This document shows, in pieces, positions 24,543 to 33,242 of a DNA stretch of 64,000 nucleotides. The translations under genes and the position numbers were made by a program. The first letter of the stretch is position 1. Each line of letters starts with the position of its first letter. Location: NCBI RefSeq assembly GCF_030812675.1, contig NZ_JAUSTE010000008.1:143305-207304 (forward strand), written 5' to 3'. Source of the DNA: Sinomonas atrocyanea (GTDB lineage Bacteria; Actinomycetota; Actinomycetes; Actinomycetales; Micrococcaceae). A model generated the notes under the pieces. The model did not search any database. It was not told where the DNA came from and was given only the letters and a program-made list of their open reading frames with translations.

Positions 24543-25451
24543 ATGAGCGAATCTCTGTCCGGACATCCCGGAGGACCGCAGCAGTCGCCATCCACGACGG
24601 ACGCGGTGAAGGGCGAGGCCCAAGGGGTCGCGGGCGACGCGGCATCATCCGCCGGAGCCGTGGGAGGCGTGGCGAAGCAGGAGGCCACGAACGTGGCCCA
24701 CGAAGCGAAGTACCAGGCCAAGGACCTCTACCACCAGAGCCGTCAGGAGCTCATGGAGCAGGCCGCCGCCCAGCAGTCGAGGGCCGCGGACGGACTCCGC
24801 TCCATCCACCGCGAGCTGCATTCAATGGCCTCCAACAGTGAGGAGCCGGGGGTCGGAACCGATCTGGTGCGCCAAGCGGCCAGTCGCGCAGGATCCTTCG
24901 CGGACTGGCTCGATGCCAGAGACCCGGGCTCCCTCCTGGAAGAGGTCAAGGGGTACGCGCGGCGCAAGCCCGGCGCGTTCCTTGCGATCGCTGCCGGCGC
25001 CGGCCTGCTCGCCGGCCGCCTGTCCCGGTCGCTGGCCGCGAACGCGTCAGACGGCGGAGCCCAGGCCCAGTCCCGGCCTGCCCAGATTCCGGCCCGCCCC
25101 AGCCAGGCGCCGGTACAGCCCGCTGCTCCTACCGCCGCGTACCCGACGGGGGAGGGCTTCCCGACTGACGGAGGCTACGCGGCCGGCGCGGGATCGGCAG
25201 CTGGGACCGGCTATCCGCCCGGTGCGGAGTACCCCGAGGAGGCCGGCTACGGTACCGGTGCCGGCTACGCCCAGGGCGGAGCGCGCGCCGGCGAGGGGTA
25301 CCCGGAGGAAACCGGCTACGCCGAGCAGGCCGCGGGGACGGTGGGCAACCCCGACTACGCGGCGGGGCCCGCTGACGCCGACGGCTACACGGGCCGGCAT
25401 GCCTCCGGCCTCGTGGAACCGCGCGACCCGGAGCGGGGTGAGCTTCCGTGA
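24543..25451 (+). CDS. Hypothetical membrane-associated protein with Gly/Tyr/Pro-rich tail
   Basis: Protein of 302 residues not matching a named family I can recall. Residues about 15-100 are charged and helical, with KYQAKDLYHQSRQELMEQAAA suggesting a coiled or amphipathic region. One hydrophobic segment (AFLAIAAGAGLLAGRL, about 143-158) follows RKPG. The last 120 residues are low-complexity with GYxxGAGYAQG-type repeats. It overlaps the holin-X gene (GTGA) and is first in a three-gene operon. Confidence 0.7.
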   Translation: MSESLSGHPGGPQQSPSTTDAVKGEAQGVAGDAASSAGAVGGVAKQEATNVAHEAKYQAKDLYHQSRQELMEQAAAQQSRAADGLRSIHRELHSMASNSEEPGVGTDLVRQAASRAGSFADWLDARDPGSLLEEVKGYARRKPGAFLAIAAGAGLLAGRLSRSLAANASDGGAQAQSRPAQIPARPSQAPVQPAAPTAAYPTGEGFPTDGGYAAGAGSAAGTGYPPGAEYPEEAGYGTGAGYAQGGARAGEGYPEETGYAEQAAGTVGNPDYAAGPADADGYTGRHASGLVEPRDPERGELP

Positions 25452-25927
25452 GCCACAGCCCCGGGTATGAATCCGCCGGGGTCGCGGGCGGCCCCGGCTA
25501 CGCCCCCGGAGCCGCTGCTACGCCGCCGGCCGAGGAGAAGGCCGCATCCAACTCGCTGGGCGATCTCGTCAAGGACGTCGCGGGCGACCTCTCGACCCTG
25601 GTGCGCCAGGAGCTCGAGCTGGCCAAGGCCGAGGCGCGGGAGACCGCGACGCGCGCGGGCAAGGGTGCGGGGATGTACGGCGGGGCCGGGATTGCCGGCC
25701 ACTTCGTGCTCCTCTTCCTCTCCCTCGCCCTGTGGTGGGCCCTCGGGTACTACCTCGTCGGTCTCGGCTGGTCGGCCGTGATCGTCGCCGTGCTCTGGGG
25801 CATCGTGGCCGCCATCCTGGCGGTCCGGGCCAAGAAGGAACTGCAGGCAGCCAAGGGCCTTCCGCGCACCGCGGAGACCGTCAAGAAGATTCCGGAGTCG
25901 CTCAAGCCGAGTGAGGAGCCACGATGA
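25448..25927 (+). CDS. Actinobacteria holin-X family membrane protein
   Basis: Protein of 159 residues with a disordered N-terminus and the conserved segment LGDLVKDVAGDLSTLVRQELELAKAEARE. Two transmembrane helices follow (about 81-100 and 105-125). This is the PF07332-type putative holin-X family. Despite the name it is chromosomal and usually sits, as here, next to DUF3618 proteins; no phage genes are nearby. The GTG start and overlaps on both sides show tight coupling. Confidence 0.85.
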   Translation: MSHSPGYESAGVAGGPGYAPGAAATPPAEEKAASNSLGDLVKDVAGDLSTLVRQELELAKAEARETATRAGKGAGMYGGAGIAGHFVLLFLSLALWWALGYYLVGLGWSAVIVAVLWGIVAAILAVRAKKELQAAKGLPRTAETVKKIPESLKPSEEPR

Positions 25928-26508
25928 GCCAGAACCCCGAAGAAGTCAGGCAGGACATCGAGCAGACGCGCGCGCGGCTGGGCTATGACGTGGATGCCGT
26001 GGCAGACAAGGTCACGCCCTCCCACATAGCGCACCGCCAGACCGAGAAGATCAAGGGGGCGATGTCAGGAATGAAGGACAAGGTCATGGGAACGGCCGAT
26101 GACGCGAGGGCCTCGGCCAGGGACACCGTCCACGGCGCGGGCGACACCGTGGAGCACGCCCAGCAGGGCGTGGCCCGCAAGACCCGCGGGAACCCCCTCG
26201 CGGCAGGGCTCATCGCCTTCGGCGCCGGCCTGCTCGTCTCCTCGCTCATCCCGGCCAGCGAGAAGGAGCAGGAGCTCGCCGACACGCTCAAGGAGAAGGC
26301 GCAGCCACTCACGCAGGAAGTCGCGGGCGCTGCCCGCGAGGTGGCCGACCACCTGAAGGAGCCGGCCCAGGAGGCCGTCGCCTCTGTGAAGGACACCGCC
26401 TCCTCCGGGGCCCAGAATGTGAAGGACGAGGCCCAGACCCAGGGCGGCGCTGTGCAGGACCGCGTCCAGGAAGCCCGCCAGAACGTCAGCGACGCCAGCG
26501 GCAGCTGA
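25924..26508 (+). CDS. DUF3618-containing membrane protein
   Basis: Protein of 194 residues starting PEEVRQDIEQTRARLGYDVDAVADKV, the DUF3618 signature. A long amphipathic stretch with repeated K/A/E-rich units follows, then one transmembrane helix (about 94-110, PLAAGLIAFGAGLLVSSLI), then an LEA-like helical tail. It is the third gene of the operon and overlaps the holin-X stop (ATGA). It probably associates with the inner membrane; function unknown. Confidence 0.82.
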   Translation: MSQNPEEVRQDIEQTRARLGYDVDAVADKVTPSHIAHRQTEKIKGAMSGMKDKVMGTADDARASARDTVHGAGDTVEHAQQGVARKTRGNPLAAGLIAFGAGLLVSSLIPASEKEQELADTLKEKAQPLTQEVAGAAREVADHLKEPAQEAVASVKDTASSGAQNVKDEAQTQGGAVQDRVQEARQNVSDASGS

Positions 26509-26518
26509 CGTAGCACCC

Positions 26519-26532
26519 GCCGGTCTTCCGGC
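26519..26532. terminator. Short hairpin between convergent genes
   Basis: GCCGG-TCTT-CCGGC lies between the DUF3618 stop (26508) and the convergent gene end (26538). A 5-bp stem with a TCTT loop; it may serve both strands. Confidence 0.4.
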
Positions 26533-26537
26533 TGGCC

Positions 26538-27371
26538 TCAAGAAGCGCGGGCCAGCTGGCGGATCGGGATCCACCGGGAGGCGAGGCGCCGGTATGCGGC
26601 AGCGGCGCCCGTCATGTCCCCCTCGGCGAGGCATTCGATGCCAAGGAGCACGTCCGTCGGCGAGTCGTCGGGGAACACCCTGTCTGCCACACTGCCGTAG
26701 TCGAGTTCCACCATGGAGTCGGGGCTGAACTCCTCGAGCCACTCCGTGAGGGTCGTGAGCTCGTCGAGCAGATTCATCTCGGGCGCGGCGAGGGCGAGGT
26801 TGGCCACCGCGAAGCGTGCCCGGCTGATCGCCTTGGCCCACGTGGCGGTGATCCGGACCGTCGCCACATGGTCGTCCTCCTCGACGACGTCCGTCGGGTC
26901 ACCCTCATGGAAGAGCACGAACCAGCTGAACGGGATGCCCCAGAGCGACTCGCGGGTGTTGATGCGCGGCGTCCCGGACTCCTCGGCGAGCCGGTCCACC
27001 CGCTCCTGGTGCCGTGCGCGGGCCGCCTCCGGAAGGAGGACGGACGCCAGGGGGGCGGGCGCCGTCGTGAGCACCGACTCCGCGGCGAGCCCGGAGCGCA
27101 GGACGAGTTGCGACGGGCAGTAGACCGTCTTCCCATCGGCGGTGATGCTCCGCGTGAACTCGGCGTGCCCGTCAGGGAACGGGTCGCCGGAATGGCGGGC
27201 GATGCGGCGCAGCGCGTCCTCGGCCTCCGCCCGGTCGAGCTCGTTCCGCCCCTGCTCCGAGAGCCCGCGCCTGATCCGCTCCTGCTCCTCGGCCGTGAAG
27301 GCGGAGAGGGGCTCGTAGACGCGCAGCTGGGAGGCGAGGGGGCGTCCCGCGCGGACGCGCCGCGCGCTCAT
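26538..27371 (-). CDS. Conserved hypothetical protein of unknown function
   Basis: Soluble protein of 277 residues. Visible features are a basic N-terminus, a charged helix (EEQERIRRGLSEQGRNELDRAEAED) and a central segment TRESLWGIPFSWFVLFHEGDPTDV. An acidic linker VVEEDDHV is followed by a C-terminal helical region ending RRLASRWIPIRQLARAS. I do not recognise a family with confidence; it looks like a large actinobacterial protein group with no assigned role. It lies 40 bases downstream of xthA on the same strand, so co-transcription is likely. Confidence 0.72.
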   Translation of the reverse strand: MSARRVRAGRPLASQLRVYEPLSAFTAEEQERIRRGLSEQGRNELDRAEAEDALRRIARHSGDPFPDGHAEFTRSITADGKTVYCPSQLVLRSGLAAESVLTTAPAPLASVLLPEAARARHQERVDRLAEESGTPRINTRESLWGIPFSWFVLFHEGDPTDVVEEDDHVATVRITATWAKAISRARFAVANLALAAPEMNLLDELTTLTEWLEEFSPDSMVELDYGSVADRVFPDDSPTDVLLGIECLAEGDMTGAAAAYRRLASRWIPIRQLARAS

Positions 27372-27411
27372 CCCGTTCCGCTCCAGGCGTGGGCCGCCGC
27401 AGACGGCGAGG

Positions 27412-28224
27412 TCACGAGGGGTCCGCCACGTCCACGACGACGGGCGCGTGGTCCGAGGCGCCCTTCCCCTTGCGCTCCTCGCGGTCGATCATCGCGCCCG
27501 TGACCCGCGAGGCGAACGCGGGGGAGCCGAGGACGAAGTCGATCCGCATGCCCTCCTTACGCGGGAAGCGCAGCTGGGTGTAGTCCCAGTAGGTGTACAC
27601 ACCGGGTCCCGGAGTGAACGGCCGCACGACGTCGGTGTAGCCCGAGGCCTCGAACGCCCGGAAGGCCTCCCGCTCGGGCTCGCTGACGTGCGTGAATCCC
27701 TGCGTGCGGAACAGGTCGATGTCCCACACGTCCTCGTCCCTGGGCGCGATGTTCCAGTCCCCGACGAGGGCGATCTGCGCATCGGGATCCTCGGCGATCC
27801 ACTCGGCGGCGTGGCCGTGCAGGACCTTGAGCCACTCGAGCTTGTACGGCATGTGCTCATCGTCGAGGGCGCGGCCGTTGGGGATGTAGAGGCTCCAGAC
27901 CCGCACCCCGCCGCAGGTGGCCGCGATGGCGCGCGCCTCCTGGGCCGTGTTCTCGCCGTTCTTGCCGAACGAGGGCTGGTCCGGGAAGGTCCGCTCGACG
28001 TCGGTCAGCCCCACGCGGGAGGCGATCGCCACGCCGTTCCACTGGCTCAGCCCGAAGTGCGCGACCTCGTAGCCGTTGCGCTCGAAGAGCTCCCACGGGA
28101 AGTTCTCGTCCTTGCACTTGGTCTCCTGGATCGCGAGCACGTCCACATCGCTGCGCAGGAGCCAGTTCTCGACGCGGTCGGCGCGGGCACGGAGGGAGTT
28201 GACGTTCCAGGTAGCAAGCTTCAC
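27412..28224 (-). CDS. xthA: Exodeoxyribonuclease III
   Basis: AP endonuclease/3'-5' exonuclease of base-excision repair, 270 residues, the usual length. Catalytic motifs are visible: KLATWNVNSLRAR at the start, AIQETK (metal-binding Glu), VWSLYIPNG, GDWNIAPRDEDV and the final SDHAPVVVD. The GTG at 28224 is chosen because it places MKLATWNVNS at the N-terminus as in homologues. Confidence 0.93.
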   Translation of the reverse strand: MKLATWNVNSLRARADRVENWLLRSDVDVLAIQETKCKDENFPWELFERNGYEVAHFGLSQWNGVAIASRVGLTDVERTFPDQPSFGKNGENTAQEARAIAATCGGVRVWSLYIPNGRALDDEHMPYKLEWLKVLHGHAAEWIAEDPDAQIALVGDWNIAPRDEDVWDIDLFRTQGFTHVSEPEREAFRAFEASGYTDVVRPFTPGPGVYTYWDYTQLRFPRKEGMRIDFVLGSPAFASRVTGAMIDREERKGKGASDHAPVVVDVADPS

Positions 28225-28299
28225 GCCGCCCACGCTATCAACCGCGCAGCGAGTCGGCACCGTGGGCAGCCGACGCGCTGCCGTCTGGCGGCCGGCGCG

Positions 28300-29145
28300 C
28301 TACTTCGACCAGCTCGTGGCCCCTTCGCGCCACCACGTGTCGAACAGCGTCACAGGGGTTGCGCGCTTGTGGCGCGTCATGAGGTAGCGGCGTTCGATGG
28401 ACTCGGCGACCTCGTCCGAGACCTCCCGCCCCTCGAGGTAGTCGTCGATGTCGTTGTAGGTGATGCCGAGCTCGTGCTCGTCCGTGCGGCCCGGCTGGAG
28501 ATCGAGCAGGTCGGCCGTCGGGATCTTCTGCCACACCTGTTCCGGGGCGCCGAGGTGCTGCAGGAGAGCACGGTTCTGGCGCTTGTCGAGCCCGAAGAGC
28601 GGAAGGATGTCCGCGCCCCCGTCGCCATACTTGGTGAAGAACCCCGTCACGGATTCGGCGCCGTGGTCGGTGCCGATGACCAGGAGCCTGCGCTCGCCGG
28701 CGATCATGTACTGGGCCGCCATACGGGCCCGGGCCTTCGTGTTCCCGCGGACGAAGTCGCTCAGCTCGCCATCGCACGAACGCTCGTACTCGGACTCGAA
28801 CCCGTCCACGGCGGCCTTGATGTTGAAGGTCCGCGTCGACCTGGGCCGGATGAAGTCGAGGGCGGCCTGCGCGTCCTCCTCGTCATGCTGGACCCCGTGG
28901 GGCAGGCGGACGGCGACGAAGTCGGCCTCGACGCCCTCCTCCGCGAGGGATTCGACCGCGAGCTGGGCCAGCCGGCCCGCGAGCGAGGAATCGAGGCCGC
29001 CGCTGATGCCGAGCACAAAGCCCTTGGAACCGGTCGCACGGAGGTAGTCCTTGAGGAACGCGACGCGCGCCTCGACCTCCTCGGCGGGGTCGATCTCGGG
29101 CTTGACGCCCATCTCCTCGATGATCTTCGCCTGGAGTTCGCGCAT
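28300..29145 (-). CDS. nadE: Ammonia-dependent NAD+ synthetase
   Basis: Amidates deamido-NAD with ammonia and ATP, the last step of NAD biosynthesis. The protein has 281 residues, the length of the ammonia-only form without a glutaminase domain. The PP-loop is GISGGLDSS near residue 46; GNTKARARM and [22 protein letters not shown] are family hallmarks. The ATG is preceded 6 bases upstream by a -10-like TACGCT and lacks a ribosome site, suggesting a leaderless mRNA. Confidence 0.94.
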   Translation of the reverse strand: MRELQAKIIEEMGVKPEIDPAEEVEARVAFLKDYLRATGSKGFVLGISGGLDSSLAGRLAQLAVESLAEEGVEADFVAVRLPHGVQHDEEDAQAALDFIRPRSTRTFNIKAAVDGFESEYERSCDGELSDFVRGNTKARARMAAQYMIAGERRLLVIGTDHGAESVTGFFTKYGDGGADILPLFGLDKRQNRALLQHLGAPEQVWQKIPTADLLDLQPGRTDEHELGITYNDIDDYLEGREVSDEVAESIERRYLMTRHKRATPVTLFDTWWREGATSWSK

Positions 29146-29150
29146 GGGGA

Positions 29151-29157
29151 TAGCGTA
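29151..29157. promoter_or_regulatory. Shared bidirectional -10 element (nadE/dgoD)
   Basis: TAGCGTA reads TAGCGT on the plus strand, 7 bases before the dgoD ATG. On the minus strand it reads TACGCT, 6 bases before the nadE ATG. Both genes would start leaderless from one symmetric 7-bp element in an 18-base intergenic gap. -35 boxes are not clear. Confidence 0.5.
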
Positions 29158-29163
29158 CTTGCC

Positions 29164-30309
29164 ATGGAGATTGCCCGCATCGAGACCTTCCTCGTGCCGC
29201 CACGCTGGCTCTTTGTCCGGATCGAGACCGACACCGGGATCGTGGGCTGGGGCGAGGCGACCTGCGAGGGCCGCTCGGAGACGGTCCGCACCGCCGTGGA
29301 CCAGCTCTCCGAGCTCCTCCTCGGCCAGGACCCGCTGCGGATCGAGGACCACTGGCAGGTGCTCACCAAAGGCTCCTTCTACCGGGGCGGCCCCGTGCTC
29401 GCGAGTGCCGTGGCAGGACTGGACCAGGCCCTCTGGGACATCGCCGGGAAGCACTTCGGCGCCCCCGTCCACCAGCTCCTCGGCGGCCCCGTGCGGGACC
29501 GGATCCGCGTCTACGGGTGGGTCGGCGGCGACGAGCCGGACCAGGTGGCCGAGGCGATTGCCGCGCAGGTCGAGGCAGGGCTCACGGCCGTGAAGATGAA
29601 CGCGTCCGGGCGCATGTCGGCGAACGGCAGCATCGCCGAGCTCGACGGCGTCGTGCGCCGCGTCGCCGCGGCCCGCGACGTCCTCGGGCCGGACCGCGAC
29701 GTCGCGGTGGACTTCCACGGCCGGTTCACGCTCGCCACGGCGCGGCGCGCGGCCTCCCTCCTGGCGGACCTGCACCCGTTCTTCCTCGAGGAGCCCGTGG
29801 TGCCGGAGAACTCCCACCTGATCGGGCGCATGGTCGAGTCGACCACGATCCCGATCGCCACCGGGGAGCGGCTCTACTCGCGGCAGGAGTTCCTCCCCGT
29901 GCTCCAGGCCGGGATCGCCGTCGCCCAGCCGGACCTGAGCCACGCGGGCGGCATCACCGAGGTGCGCAAGATCGCCGCGCTCGCCGAGGCCTTCGACGTC
30001 CAGCTCGCCCCGCACTGCCCCCTCGGCCCGATCGCGCTCGCGGCGTGCCTGCAGGTCGGCTTCTCGACCCCGAACTACCTGATCCAGGAGCAGAGCATCG
30101 GCATCCATTACAACCGGGGCGCCGAGGTGCTGGACTATGTGCTGGACCCCGGGCCGCTGGCGTTCGTGGACGGCTGCATCGAGCGGCTCACCGGCCCGGG
30201 CCTCGGCATCGAGGTCGACGAGGCGGCGGTCCGCGACGCCGACCGCCGGGGCCACGCCTGGCGCGGGCCGGTGTGGCGGCACCCCGATGGGTCGTTCGCC
30301 GAATGGTGA
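29164..30309 (+). CDS. dgoD: D-galactonate dehydratase (enolase superfamily)
   Basis: Dehydrates D-galactonate to 2-keto-3-deoxygalactonate. The 381-residue sequence follows E. coli DgoD closely in pattern: [20 protein letters not shown] at the start, [23 protein letters not shown], the metal/acid region VAVDFHGRF, then [10 protein letters not shown] and ATGERLYSR. The catalytic [15 protein letters not shown] and IGIHYN follow, ending [11 protein letters not shown]. Mg ligands are the Asp of DFHG and the Glu residues of EEP and GER. It heads a three-gene unit with the aldolase and kinase. No LacI operator of the island type lies in front of it. Confidence 0.92.
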   Translation: MEIARIETFLVPPRWLFVRIETDTGIVGWGEATCEGRSETVRTAVDQLSELLLGQDPLRIEDHWQVLTKGSFYRGGPVLASAVAGLDQALWDIAGKHFGAPVHQLLGGPVRDRIRVYGWVGGDEPDQVAEAIAAQVEAGLTAVKMNASGRMSANGSIAELDGVVRRVAAARDVLGPDRDVAVDFHGRFTLATARRAASLLADLHPFFLEEPVVPENSHLIGRMVESTTIPIATGERLYSRQEFLPVLQAGIAVAQPDLSHAGGITEVRKIAALAEAFDVQLAPHCPLGPIALAACLQVGFSTPNYLIQEQSIGIHYNRGAEVLDYVLDPGPLAFVDGCIERLTGPGLGIEVDEAAVRDADRRGHAWRGPVWRHPDGSFAEW

Positions 30310-30320
30310 CCCGGCCGCAA

Positions 30321-30380
30321 GCGATCGGCCAGCCCAGCGATCGGCCAGCCCAGCGATCGGCCAGCCCAGCGGTCGGCAGC
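30321..30380. repeat. 16-bp tandem repeat between dgoD and the aldolase gene
   Basis: Three perfect copies of GCGATCGGCCAGCCCA (30321-30336, 30337-30352, 30353-30368) and a degenerate partial fourth (30369-30380). The array fills the gap between the dgoD stop and the aldolase ribosome site. Copy number may vary between strains. Confidence 0.9.
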
Positions 30381-30395
30381 GAAGGAAAGGCAGTC

Positions 30396-31049
30396 ATGAG
30401 AACTCTCGACAACCCCGCCCTCCTCGAGGTGGTCCGCGCGAGCCGCATCGTCGCCGTCATCCGCGGGGATTCGCCCGAGCATGCCGCCGGCGCCGCGCGC
30501 GTGCTCTTCCGCGAGGGCATCCGGCTCGTGGAGATCGCCCTCACCACTCCGGGCACGCCCGACGCGATCGCGTCCGTGGCCCCGGACGTCCCCGAGGGCG
30601 CCTACCTCGGGGCCGGGACCGTCCTGACCCTCGAGGACGTCGACGCGGTCGTCGCCGCGGGGGCGGCGTTCGTCGTGACCCCGTCCGTGAGCGAATCCGT
30701 CCCCTACGCGGCCGGCCGGGGCGTCCCAGTCCTCGCCGGCGCCTTCACGCCGACCGAGGCCTACGAGGCGTGGCGGCAGGGCGCCGCCGCCGTCAAGCTC
30801 TTCCCCGCCTCGGCGGTCGGCCCCGGCTACCTCAAGGCCCTCACCGAGCCCTTCCCGCAGATCCCGTTCCTGGCCGTGGGCGGCATGGGGCTCGAGCAGC
30901 TCCCGCAGTACATCGCCGCGGGAGCCCTCGGGATCGGCGCCGGGGGGCCGCTCGTCGGCGACGGCGCGCGGGGCGGCAGCGCCGAGGCGCTCGCCGAGCG
31001 GGCCCGGGCCTTCGTCTCCGCCGCCCGGGAGCTCGAGGGCGCCGCATGA
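30396..31049 (+). CDS. 2-keto-3-deoxy-6-phosphogluconate/galactonate aldolase
   Basis: Class I aldolase of the KDPG family, 217 residues, splitting the 6-phospho-2-keto-3-deoxy acid into pyruvate and glyceraldehyde-3-phosphate. Key residues: the RIVAVIRG arginine, catalytic Glu in LVEIALTTPG, phosphate/GAGTV loop in YLGAGTVLT and Schiff-base lysine in AAVKLFPAS. GAAFVVTPS and AVGGM are also conserved. The ATG has AAGGAAAGG upstream. It could be Eda or DgoA; the neighbouring dgoD favours a galactonate role, and the same enzyme could serve the glucuronate branch downstream. Confidence 0.88.
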   Translation: MRTLDNPALLEVVRASRIVAVIRGDSPEHAAGAARVLFREGIRLVEIALTTPGTPDAIASVAPDVPEGAYLGAGTVLTLEDVDAVVAAGAAFVVTPSVSESVPYAAGRGVPVLAGAFTPTEAYEAWRQGAAAVKLFPASAVGPGYLKALTEPFPQIPFLAVGGMGLEQLPQYIAAGALGIGAGGPLVGDGARGGSAEALAERARAFVSAARELEGAA

Positions 31050-31999
31050 GCACACCGGCCGGCAGCGTCGTCACCGTCGGGGAGGCCCTCGTCTCGCTGA
31101 GGTCCGTGGGCCCGCTCGCGATCGGCGGCCCCCTGACCATGCACGCCGCGGGGGCGGAGCTCAACGTCGCCGTGGCCCTCGCCCGGCTGGGCCACGAGTC
31201 CTCGTGGGGCGGCGTGCTGGGCGACGACGAGCTGGGCGAGTTCATCCTGCGCAGCCTCGCCGCCGAACGCGTCGACTCCTCCCGGGTGCGCCGCGACGCC
31301 CGGCCCACCGGGATCATGTTCCTCGAGGCGCGCACACCGGAGGTCTCCCGGGTCTTCTACAACCGCCGCGGGTCGGCGGGCGCCCGGCTCTCGCCGCACG
31401 ATGTGGACCGCATCCTCGACAGGGACCTCGCCTGGCTGCACCTGACCGGCATCACCCCGGCGCTCTCGGACGTGGCCCGGGCCGCCGTGCTCCACGCGGC
31501 AGAGCTCTGCCGACGGCGCGCCGTCCCGTTCTCCGTCGACGTCAACTTCCGCTCCAAGCTGTGGAGCACCGAGGAGGCGGCGGAGGTCCTGCCCTGGCTC
31601 ATCGAGGGCGCCGAGGTGGTCATCGGCTCCCCGGCCGAGCTCGCGCTCGCCGCCCCCGAGGGCGCCACGCTCGAGGCCGCCGCCGAGGAGCTCCTCGGCA
31701 CCGGCGTGGGCGAGGTCGTGGCCAAGCTCGGCGCGGACGGGGCGCAGGCCTTCACGCCGCACGGCGCGCTCCACGCCCCCGCCTTCCCGGTCAGGGCCGT
31801 GGACACGGTCGGCGCCGGGGACGCGTTCACCGCCGGGTACCTCTCGGCGAGGCTCGACGGCGACGACGTGGCGGGGCGGCTGCGCCGGGGCTGCCTCCTC
31901 GGGGCCTTCGCGGTGGGGCACCTCGGGGACTGGGAGGGCCTGCCGCGCCGCGACGAACTCGCCCTCCTCGATCTGGGCGACGGCGAGACGCACCGCTAG
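31046..31999 (+). CDS. kdgK: PfkB-family 2-keto-3-deoxygluconate kinase
   Basis: Sugar kinase of 317 residues. The N-terminal VTVGEALVSLR, the AGAELNVAVALARLGHES ribokinase signature 1, and the C-terminal VDTVGAGDAFTAGYL with its catalytic Asp are visible. The segment SVDVNFRSKLWS fits KDG kinases, which bind the acid with an Arg. It would phosphorylate KDG or KDGal before the aldolase encoded immediately upstream. The start overlaps the aldolase stop (ATGA). Confidence 0.85.
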   Translation: MSTPAGSVVTVGEALVSLRSVGPLAIGGPLTMHAAGAELNVAVALARLGHESSWGGVLGDDELGEFILRSLAAERVDSSRVRRDARPTGIMFLEARTPEVSRVFYNRRGSAGARLSPHDVDRILDRDLAWLHLTGITPALSDVARAAVLHAAELCRRRAVPFSVDVNFRSKLWSTEEAAEVLPWLIEGAEVVIGSPAELALAAPEGATLEAAAEELLGTGVGEVVAKLGADGAQAFTPHGALHAPAFPVRAVDTVGAGDAFTAGYLSARLDGDDVAGRLRRGCLLGAFAVGHLGDWEGLPRRDELALLDLGDGETHR

Positions 32000-32037
32000 G
32001 ACGGCGGCCGTTGGCGGCGTCGGCCCCGGTTCTCGGT

Positions 32038-32085
32038 GGCATCCGGCGGCAACCGATTGCGGGCCCGGGGGCGGCTCACTAGCGT
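32038..32085 (+). promoter_or_regulatory. Island LacI operator O5 and leaderless promoter
   Basis: CGGCAACCGATTGCGG (32047-32062) is a weaker match to the island operator. Its right half is the -35 TTGCGG (32057-32062), followed by a 17-base spacer and the -10 TAGCGT (32080-32085), 6 bases before the ATG. An extra GGCAT half-site is at 32038-32042, 10 bases upstream of the core GGCAA. Confidence 0.6.
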
Positions 32086-32091
32086 GGAGGG

Positions 32092-33126
32092 ATGCAGCCT
32101 GAGGATACGCCCGTGCTCCGCGCCGCCGTGATCGGCTGCGGCGACATCTCCGCCCAGCACCTCGCGGCGATCGCGGCCCACGGCGCGGTGCGGCTTGTCG
32201 GCGTCGTCGACCCCGACCCGGCGCCGCGCGCTGCCGCCTCCGCCGCCCACGGCGTGCCCGGCTACGCGAGCGTCGGCGAGCTGCTCGCCGAAGGAGGCAC
32301 CGACGTCGTCCACGTCTGCACTCCGCACAGCGAACACGCCCCGGCGGTGCTCGAGGCGCTCGCCGCGGGCGTGCACGTCCTGACGGAGAAGCCGCTCGCG
32401 CACACCCTCGCGGACGCCGAGCGGCTCGTCGAGGCGGCCGACGCCGCGTGGCTGGCCGGGCGGACCCAGCTGGGCGTGTGCTTCCAGAACCGCTACAACG
32501 CCCCCGTCGCGGCGATGCGCGACCTCCTGGCATCCGGCACGCTCGGCGCCGTGATCGGGGCGCAGGCCACGGTCATGTGGCACCGGCCGCCCGAGTACTA
32601 CGCTGCCCGGCCGTGGCGGGGCACCTGGGCGGGCAGCGGCGGCGGCCTCCTCATGAACCAGGCGATCCACACGCTCGACCTCCTCCAGTGGCTCGTCGGG
32701 CCCGCCCAGGTTGTCGACGGGCGGGCCTCTGCCCGGGTCCTGGGGGACGTGATCGAGGTCGAGGACACCGCGGACCTGGTGCTGGAGCATGCCGGGGGCC
32801 AGCGCAGCGTCTTCTTCGCGACCAACGCCAACGGACTCAACGCTCCCGTCACCCTGGACGTCCAGACGGAGTCCGCGGAGCTGAGCCTGCGGGGGGACCT
32901 CACCGTCCGTTTCGCCGACGGGCGCGTGGAGACGGTCGAGGAGTCCGGCGTCCTCCCCGGGGAGCGCAGCTACTGGGGCGCGTCCCACCGGCTGCTCATC
33001 GCTGACTTCTACCGGTCCGTCGCCGCCGGGGAGCGGTTCTGGATCGGCGCCCAGGAGGCCTCTGAGTCGCTGCGGCTCATCAAGGACGTCTACGCGCGCT
33101 CCTATTCGCCCGGCGCCTGGGCCTGA
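32092..33126 (+). CDS. Gfo/Idh/MocA-family dehydrogenase (1)
   Basis: NAD(P)-dependent sugar oxidoreductase of 344 residues. The Rossmann fold begins LRAAVIGCGDISAQHLAAI, the signature VLTEKPLAHTLADAERL carries the EKP catalytic Lys, and GGGLLMNQAIHTLDLLQWLVG contains the downstream catalytic His/Asp region. Family members oxidise sugars or inositols, often at C3. The exact substrate is unknown. It is transcribed from its own operator-controlled promoter, apparently as a leaderless mRNA, and is the first of two such enzymes in the island. Confidence 0.88.
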   Translation: MQPEDTPVLRAAVIGCGDISAQHLAAIAAHGAVRLVGVVDPDPAPRAAASAAHGVPGYASVGELLAEGGTDVVHVCTPHSEHAPAVLEALAAGVHVLTEKPLAHTLADAERLVEAADAAWLAGRTQLGVCFQNRYNAPVAAMRDLLASGTLGAVIGAQATVMWHRPPEYYAARPWRGTWAGSGGGLLMNQAIHTLDLLQWLVGPAQVVDGRASARVLGDVIEVEDTADLVLEHAGGQRSVFFATNANGLNAPVTLDVQTESAELSLRGDLTVRFADGRVETVEESGVLPGERSYWGASHRLLIADFYRSVAAGERFWIGAQEASESLRLIKDVYARSYSPGAWA

Positions 33127-33131
33127 GATCC

Positions 33132-33180
33132 GGCAACTTCTGGCAAACGTTTACCATCCGACTGACTGCCTGCCTAGAGT
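33132..33180 (+). promoter_or_regulatory. Island LacI operator O1 and promoter
   Basis: TGGCAAACGTTTACCA (33141-33156) overlaps the -35 TTACCA (33151-33156). An 18-base spacer leads to TAGAGT (33175-33180). An additional GGCAA half-site is at 33132-33136. Confidence 0.8.
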
Positions 33181-33242
33181 GAAAGCACTCTGTGACGGCC
33201 GCCACTGGATGCGCTGGCCGTGAGGAACGATTGAGGAGACCC

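Noticed and set aside
25448..25927. Holin-X protein as evidence of a prophage
   Set aside because: No phage structural, lysis or integration genes are nearby. The family is chromosomal and here overlaps a DUF3618 gene.
27448..29163. Apparent 570-residue N-terminal extension of galactonate dehydratase
   Set aside because: The frame stays open by chance opposite xthA and nadE. DgoD homology begins exactly at the ATG at 29164, which also has a well-placed -10.
30321..30380. Tandem repeat as a CRISPR array
   Set aside because: The units are 16 bp and directly abutting with no spacers, and no cas genes are present.
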